Made by a program: the position numbers and the translations under genes. A DNA stretch of 10,079 nt from Bacillota bacterium (GTDB lineage: Bacteria; Bacillota; Clostridia; Christensenellales; Aristaeellaceae). Positions within the stretch are counted from its first letter, which is position 1; each line of letters starts with the position of its first letter. The DNA is taken from NCBI GenBank assembly GCA_009787135.1, contig WRGP01000186.1, positions 1-10,079 on the forward strand, given 5' to 3'. The notes beneath the pieces were generated by a model. It was given only the letters and a program-made list of their open reading frames with translations, was not told where the DNA came from and searched no databases. Below, piece after piece: positions 6,408-10,079 of this stretch.

Positions 6408-7560
6408 CCTTATAGCGCACATACACCTGCGTTACCGCAAAGAACACCGCCGCGAAAGCCAGCTCAATCCCCATGCAGGCAAACACCGGGGAAAGGCTTG
6501 CCCAGTCAAAGTGAACCGCGGTAAAGATCAGGTTATTGGCCTTGACGAACCAATACGCCGGCGTGAAGCTGGCCAGCAGCAGCACGGACGGCCCGAGCAT
6601 GGCCTGTGGCACAATCGCGCCGCTGATAAAGCCGAATCCCAGCCCCACCACATTGGCCACGGCGTGGGTGGCACTCTTGCTTTTGAGCACGCTGGCCACA
6701 AAGAAACTCATACCCAGCGCCGCCAGGCTGAACACCGCCATATTGAGCGCAATGAGAAGCCCCACGCTGCCAGCCGCCACATCGTAAAACAACAGCTTGC
6801 CCACCAGGAACATGACCGCGCACACCATTCCGGCCAAGAGCAGGTTGCCGGTGAAAAGCTGCCTGCTTACGCGGCTGGGCGGCATGGGCGAAGCGTCATT
6901 GCGCAGGCAAATTTCTTCCCTTGTAAAGATGATCATGGCCGAGGAAACGCCCATCACCATCAGCACGACCATCGTGTAGCTGATGAAGTTGAAGAATTCG
7001 TTGCATATCTGCATTCTCTCGTTTAGGCCATGCCCGCCAAGGAATGCCACTTTCGCCTCGGCCGCAAGATCCTCGCGCACGGCCGCGGCCATCTCCGCCG
7101 CCTTGATGCCCGGCATATGGGCGCGGTATAGGCGCGCGGTGTTCAGGTATTTATCCACCCGTGCGTCAATCACGTACGCGCCCGTCGTGTCCGGCACGTT
7201 GGTGCGTACAATGTGCGGCTCCCCGCCCGCCAGAAAATCCTTTTCAAACTCCGCGGGAACGCGGAGGATCACCTCCACCTGGCGATAAAACAGTGCGTCG
7301 CGAAGGTCCTCTTCGCTCTCCGGCACTTCCCGAAAATCGGCGTACGGCGCCAGCGCTTCCTTGAGCCCCCTGGTGAGCGCGCCAGGTTCCCCCTCCTCAA
7401 TCCAGGCCACGGGCGTTTTCGTGTCCTCAAACGCAAGCGCCCTGCTGTTGCCGCCGCCCACGCCAAAGGCAAACGACAACGCCGTAAAAATGCCTACGTA
7501 GATCGCCAAATCCCATTTGATGCGCCAGAGGATCTTTGCGTATACCTTAAAGACTCGCAT
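6388..7560 (-). CDS. ABC-2 type exporter permease, second subunit
   Basis: The protein is 390 aa. It has the ABC2_membrane_3 layout: one N-terminal membrane helix (about 17-34), a large extracytoplasmic domain (about 35-190), then about five helices (roughly 192-212, 236-257, 263-290, 301-340, 356-380). The pieces ISGAIVP at 312-318 and FTPAYWFVK at 332-340 are typical of the family's last helices. AAGGAGG lies 8 nt before the ATG at 7560, inside the last codons of the first permease, and the two genes overlap by 14 bp, so they are translationally coupled. It would pair with the first permease as a heterodimer driven by the ATPase. The substrate cannot be read from the sequence. Such exporters move antimicrobial peptides, drugs or lipids. 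The end of the gene carries one arm of an inverted repeat. Confidence 0.9.
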   Translation of the reverse strand: MRVFKVYAKILWRIKWDLAIYVGIFTALSFAFGVGGGNSRALAFEDTKTPVAWIEEGEPGALTRGLKEALAPYADFREVPESEEDLRDALFYRQVEVILRVPAEFEKDFLAGGEPHIVRTNVPDTTGAYVIDARVDKYLNTARLYRAHMPGIKAAEMAAAVREDLAAEAKVAFLGGHGLNERMQICNEFFNFISYTMVVLMVMGVSSAMIIFTREEICLRNDASPMPPSRVSRQLFTGNLLLAGMVCAVMFLVGKLLFYDVAAGSVGLLIALNMAVFSLAALGMSFFVASVLKSKSATHAVANVVGLGFGFISGAIVPQAMLGPSVLLLASFTPAYWFVKANNLIFTAVHFDWASLSPVFACMGIELAFAAVFFAVTQVYVRYKADTSSR

Positions 7561-8689
7561 ACTTTTGCCTCCTTAGCTTACCATAAGCGATCAGGCTGAA
7601 CGCAGCCGTCAGCGCCAGCAGCAGCAGGATATTTCGCCCGTATCGGGCTTGGCCCAGCCCGAAGTACAGGCTGTAGAACGCGTCACAAAGCAGATTCGCC
7701 GGGTTGAGGAGCGCCGCCGCGGGCGCGCCGCGCGCGATCTCATAGCGCACGTGCATGCTCATCATGCCGGCCATGTAGCATAGGAGCATCGTGCTCCCTA
7801 CCAGCACGCCAGTTTTTGCCCATTCGCCGCCCCGGACAACGCAGCCAATCATCGCGCCAAACGCCGCCCCGCAGAGCGACCCCGCCGCGCAAGCCGCGGC
7901 GATTGAGAGGATCTGGCCCCCAAAGTCCACTCCCAGGATCCCCGTCAAATAGATCATCAACACCGTGATTTCAACCAGCTGCACGGCGACCGCCGCCGCC
8001 ATACACGAGACAAACAACTTCATCTTATGCGTCGGCGTCACGCTCACGCGCATGCCGTGCGGCGACATATCCGCGCTAATGTGCGTGACCACCCTCAGAC
8101 CCAAGAAGCCGCCGTATAGGCATGCCATGGCGATCAGCGTGTAAAAGTACGTCACATACGGGTTTTTGACGTTTGGATTGACCGGCGCGTCCCGCAGGTA
8201 GGTCTCCCGCCGATTCAAGTCGGCCATGACGTCCAAAGCCTTTAGCGGGTCTTTCGCGATCACCGTCTCCGCCGTCTTGACCGTCTGCAGGAAATCGTCC
8301 AGAAATCCCTTGAGGATGGTCTGGTTGATCCCACTCTGCAGCACGGTCATACCAAGGCCCGGCGCGTAGTCGATGATGCCGTCCACCTCGCCAGCGGCCA
8401 GCCGGCGCTCCGCCTCCTCGCGGTCCGCATAGGTCACCTTGAGCAGCGCGTCCGGCCTATCCTCCGCGGAGACCGTTTCCAGCACCTGCCGAAAAATCGC
8501 GTCGGCTTCGAATTCCGGGCTCTCCACCACCGCCACCGGTATCCGCCTGAACACCTCATTCGAAGCCAAGCCCGAAAACGCGAGATGGAAAAACGTGCCC
8601 AGGATCAGCGGAAATGCCATCGACCAAAACATCAGCTGCCTGTTGCGCACGAAACATTTAAGATTGGTTTTAAAAATATTCCAAAACAT
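7547..8689 (-). CDS. ABC-2 type exporter permease, first subunit
   Basis: The protein is 380 aa from ATG at 8689. It has the same layout as its partner: helix 1 at about 18-40, a large extracytoplasmic domain at about 41-178, then helices at roughly 180-203, 225-250, 258-284, 292-313 and 352-372. The frame is open upstream to 8791, but that stretch overlaps the ATPase C-terminus. At 8689 the protein begins MFWNIFKTNLKCFVRN, a usual permease start, with GGAGGAAGGA just upstream, 19 nt after the ATPase stop. The membrane helices are less conserved than an ATPase would be, so the family assignment rests on topology and operon context. The substrate is unknown. Confidence 0.88.
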   Translation of the reverse strand: MFWNIFKTNLKCFVRNRQLMFWSMAFPLILGTFFHLAFSGLASNEVFRRIPVAVVESPEFEADAIFRQVLETVSAEDRPDALLKVTYADREEAERRLAAGEVDGIIDYAPGLGMTVLQSGINQTILKGFLDDFLQTVKTAETVIAKDPLKALDVMADLNRRETYLRDAPVNPNVKNPYVTYFYTLIAMACLYGGFLGLRVVTHISADMSPHGMRVSVTPTHKMKLFVSCMAAAVAVQLVEITVLMIYLTGILGVDFGGQILSIAAACAAGSLCGAAFGAMIGCVVRGGEWAKTGVLVGSTMLLCYMAGMMSMHVRYEIARGAPAAALLNPANLLCDAFYSLYFGLGQARYGRNILLLLALTAAFSLIAYGKLRRQKYASL

Positions 8690-8708
8690 AAGCCATCCTT
8701 CCTCCGCC

Positions 8709-9641
8709 CTAATCCCGCATCTGTTTGCCGGTGATCTCCAGAAACACGTCGTTGAGCGTGGGCGGCTCGGCATAGATCTTGCCAAAGGCAATACCCTTGC
8801 CCTTTAAAAAGTCCAGAATCGCGCTGAGATTGCTCGTGCCCCGGGTGGACTTCACCTCCATCATGTCCCCCCGCATCTCCGCGGACACGATGTGCTTAAG
8901 CCCTTCCACTTCCTTTACCAGCCCGTCCGGCGCGTGGAGGATCTCAATGCTGATCGTCTCGCCGGATTTGATCATGGCCTTGAGTTCTTCCTTTGTGCCG
9001 GTGGCAATGGGGCTGCCGTGGTCCAAGATCATGATCCGGCTGCAGAGCCGCTCCACCTCTTCCATATAGTGCGAGGTATACACGACGGTCGCGCCCGCTT
9101 CGTTGAGCCGCAGGATGCCTTCCAGGATGTTGTTGCGGCTCTGCGGATCCACGGCCACTGTCGGCTCGTCCAGGATGATCAGCCGCGGCTTGTGCGCGAT
9201 ACCGCAGGCAATGTTCAGCCTGCGCAGCAAACCCCCGCTAAGCTTTTTCGGGTAGAACTTTTGAAAATCCGAAAGCGCCACAAATTCAATCGCCTCCTGC
9301 ACGCAGGCCCGGCGCTTCGCTTTGTCGGGCACGTACAGGCTGCAGAAGTAGTCGATATTTTCCCTCACCGTCAGCTCCTCAAACACCGCCACGTTCTGCG
9401 TCACCACGCCGATATCGCGCTTGACGTCATAGGCGTCCGGCGACATGGGCTTGCCAAACACCTTAATCTCGCCCTTATCGAACGTCAGCAGCGACAGGAT
9501 GCAGTTGATCGCGGTGGTTTTACCCGATCCATTGGGCCCCAGCAGGCCGAACACCTCGCCCTCCCTGACCTCCAGGTTCAAATGATCCAGCGCCACCAGA
9601 TTCCCGTAGCGCTTGACCAGGTTTTTGACTTCAATGACCAT
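8709..9641 (-). CDS. ABC transporter ATP-binding protein (ABC-2 exporter)
   Basis: The protein is 310 aa from ATG at 9641. All nucleotide-binding motifs are present: Walker A GPNGSGKT at 35-42, Q-loop Gln82, signature LSGGL at 134-138, Walker B LIILDEP at 154-160 with the catalytic Glu159, and the H-switch His191. Residues beyond about 225 form the extra C-terminal domain of drug and bacteriocin exporter ATPases, ending in PPTLNDVFLEITGKQ. The frame is open to 9704, but AGGAGGG at 9647-9653 fits the ATG at 9641, and MVIEVKNLVKRYG is the normal start of the family. It is the first gene of a three-gene operon with two permeases. An extended -10 promoter candidate and several repeats precede it. 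Confidence 0.95.
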   Translation of the reverse strand: MVIEVKNLVKRYGNLVALDHLNLEVREGEVFGLLGPNGSGKTTAINCILSLLTFDKGEIKVFGKPMSPDAYDVKRDIGVVTQNVAVFEELTVRENIDYFCSLYVPDKAKRRACVQEAIEFVALSDFQKFYPKKLSGGLLRRLNIACGIAHKPRLIILDEPTVAVDPQSRNNILEGILRLNEAGATVVYTSHYMEEVERLCSRIMILDHGSPIATGTKEELKAMIKSGETISIEILHAPDGLVKEVEGLKHIVSAEMRGDMMEVKSTRGTSNLSAILDFLKGKGIAFGKIYAEPPTLNDVFLEITGKQMRD

Positions 9642-9668
9642 ATTCTCCCTCCTATCTGATACACGGTT

Positions 9669-9677
9669 ATTATCGCA
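9669..9677 (-). promoter_or_regulatory. Extended -10 promoter candidate for the ABC exporter operon
   Basis: On the minus strand this reads TGC directly followed by GATAAT (5/6 to TATAAT). The matching -35 position (9692-9697, TGAATC) is poor. A start of transcription near 9662 would leave a leader of about 20 nt that contains the ribosome binding site. The same bases also resemble a sigma-54 site, which is treated as a weak alternative. Confidence 0.4.
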
Positions 9678-9708
9678 CAAACCATGCCAATGATTCAGTG
9701 CCATTTTT

Positions 9709-9732
9709 CACCTTTGCGGGTGACAAATGTCA
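9709..9732. repeat. Two overlapping dyads upstream of the ABC operon
   Basis: CACC-N6-GGTG (9709-9722) overlaps TGACA-AA-TGTCA (9721-9732, perfect arms). They lie about 50-70 bp upstream of the predicted start of transcription, the usual place for an activator, or for one member of a repressor pair. No regulator gene is complete in the window. Confidence 0.5.
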
Positions 9733-9794
9733 TCATCCGCCCAAAGCGCATGAACATGCCCTTTTTATGTTTTCTTAGGCTTGTTCCATCCCGG

Positions 9795-9827
9795 TTCGTA
9801 TTTCTTTCAAATTCGTATTGCTTTAAA
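9795..9827. repeat. Tandem repeat, two 16-bp units with 17-bp period
   Basis: TTCGTATTtCTTTcAA at 9795-9810 is repeated at 9812-9827 with 14 of 16 matches, and the first 8 bp are identical. There are only two units. They lie about 150 bp upstream of the ABC ATPase start, in a stretch with no gene. Candidate direct-repeat operator. Confidence 0.55.
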
Positions 9828-9860
9828 GAAGAGCTGTGCGCGGATAGGATCGCCGGCAGG

Positions 9861-9885
9861 AAAAAACGCCCCTTCGCGGACGGGC
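9861..9885 (-). terminator. Intrinsic terminator of the gene entering from the right
   Basis: On the minus strand GCCCGTCCGCGAAGGGGCG forms a short GC-rich stem (CGTCC with GGGCG including one G-U pair, or GCCC with GGGC) followed at once by six T. It lies 14-38 nt after the stop at 9899-9901. It separates that gene from the ABC operon. Confidence 0.7.
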
Positions 9886-9898
9886 ATGCAAAGAAATA

Positions 9899-10079
9899 TT
9901 ATTCCGCCTCCGCCTCTTCCCGCCTTTTGTGGTACCGCGCCCTCGCCCGCTTGACGCGCACGCCGTGCGCCAGGCCACGCGCCGCGCGCCGCGCGTGCGA
10001 GAGCTGGGCGCGCCACATCTCGGCGGCGGGCGTGTCCGACTCCTGCCGCAGGCGGGGCAGGAGCAGCACCACGCACAGG
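9899..10079 (-). CDS. C-terminal end of an unidentified, probably membrane-anchored protein (partial)
   Basis: Only the last 59 residues and the TAA stop are in the window; the gene continues beyond 10079. The visible part begins LCVVLLLPRLRQE, which looks like the end of a membrane helix. A strongly basic, Arg/Ala-rich tail follows, ending KRREEAEAE, probably cytoplasmic. This frame is preferred over another open frame in the same place (9807-10076) because it ends right before an intrinsic terminator, whereas the other runs through the terminator. The family cannot be told from this fragment. Confidence 0.55.
   Translation of the reverse strand, partial: LCVVLLLPRLRQESDTPAAEMWRAQLSHARRAARGLAHGVRVKRARARYHKRREEAEAE

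Noticed and set aside
9807..10076. Open frame on the minus strand at the right edge, 89 codons
   Set aside because: It runs straight through the hairpin and T run at 9861-9885 and has an Ala/Arg/Gly-rich shadow-like translation. The frame ending at 9899 fits the terminator and looks like a real membrane-protein tail.

Overview
The window is one strand of a fairly GC-rich bacterial chromosome. Every supported gene is on the minus strand, so transcription runs from high to low coordinates. The organism is most likely a Firmicute of the class Clostridia. The evidence is purine-rich AGGAGG-type ribosome binding sites, sigma-A-like promoters, a clostridial-type RF1, and the gene order rpmE - DUF1385 - prmC - prfA - sua5. 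No species can be named from the sequence alone.

Layout in transcription order. (1) 10079-9861: the 3' end of an unidentified, probably membrane-anchored protein, followed by an intrinsic terminator. (2) 9860-9642: an intergenic region with a 17-bp-period tandem repeat, two overlapping dyads and an extended -10 promoter candidate. (3) 9641-6388: a tightly packed three-gene ABC-2 exporter operon (ATPase, then two permeases). (4) 6407-5386: a CPBP/CAAX-type intramembrane protease gene with its own promoter. That promoter overlaps one arm of an 11-bp perfect inverted repeat whose other arm is in the end of the upstream permease gene. (5) 5340-23: the translation-related cluster. It holds rpmE (ribosomal protein L31, strong promoter, GTG start), a terminator-like hairpin, a DUF1385 membrane protein, prmC (release-factor glutamine methyltransferase), prfA (RF1) and sua5 (threonylcarbamoyl-AMP synthase). 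prmC, prfA and sua5 act together in translation: PrmC methylates the GGQ motif of RF1, and Sua5 makes the precursor of the t6A modification of ANN-decoding tRNAs.

The most unusual part is the prmC/prfA junction. A block of about 970 bp, much more AT-rich than its surroundings, carries a promoter and one gene for an unrecognised secreted protein. It separates prmC from prfA, which are usually adjacent. It is bounded by a 23-bp direct repeat (21/23 identical) that contains both the prmC C-terminal codons and the prfA ribosome binding site and start region. In the prfA-side copy the prmC frame is still readable to a stop (GDGYAG, against GDGYTG in the real prmC). This indicates that prmC and prfA once overlapped and that the insertion duplicated the overlap, leaving both genes intact. 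No integrase or transposase is visible.
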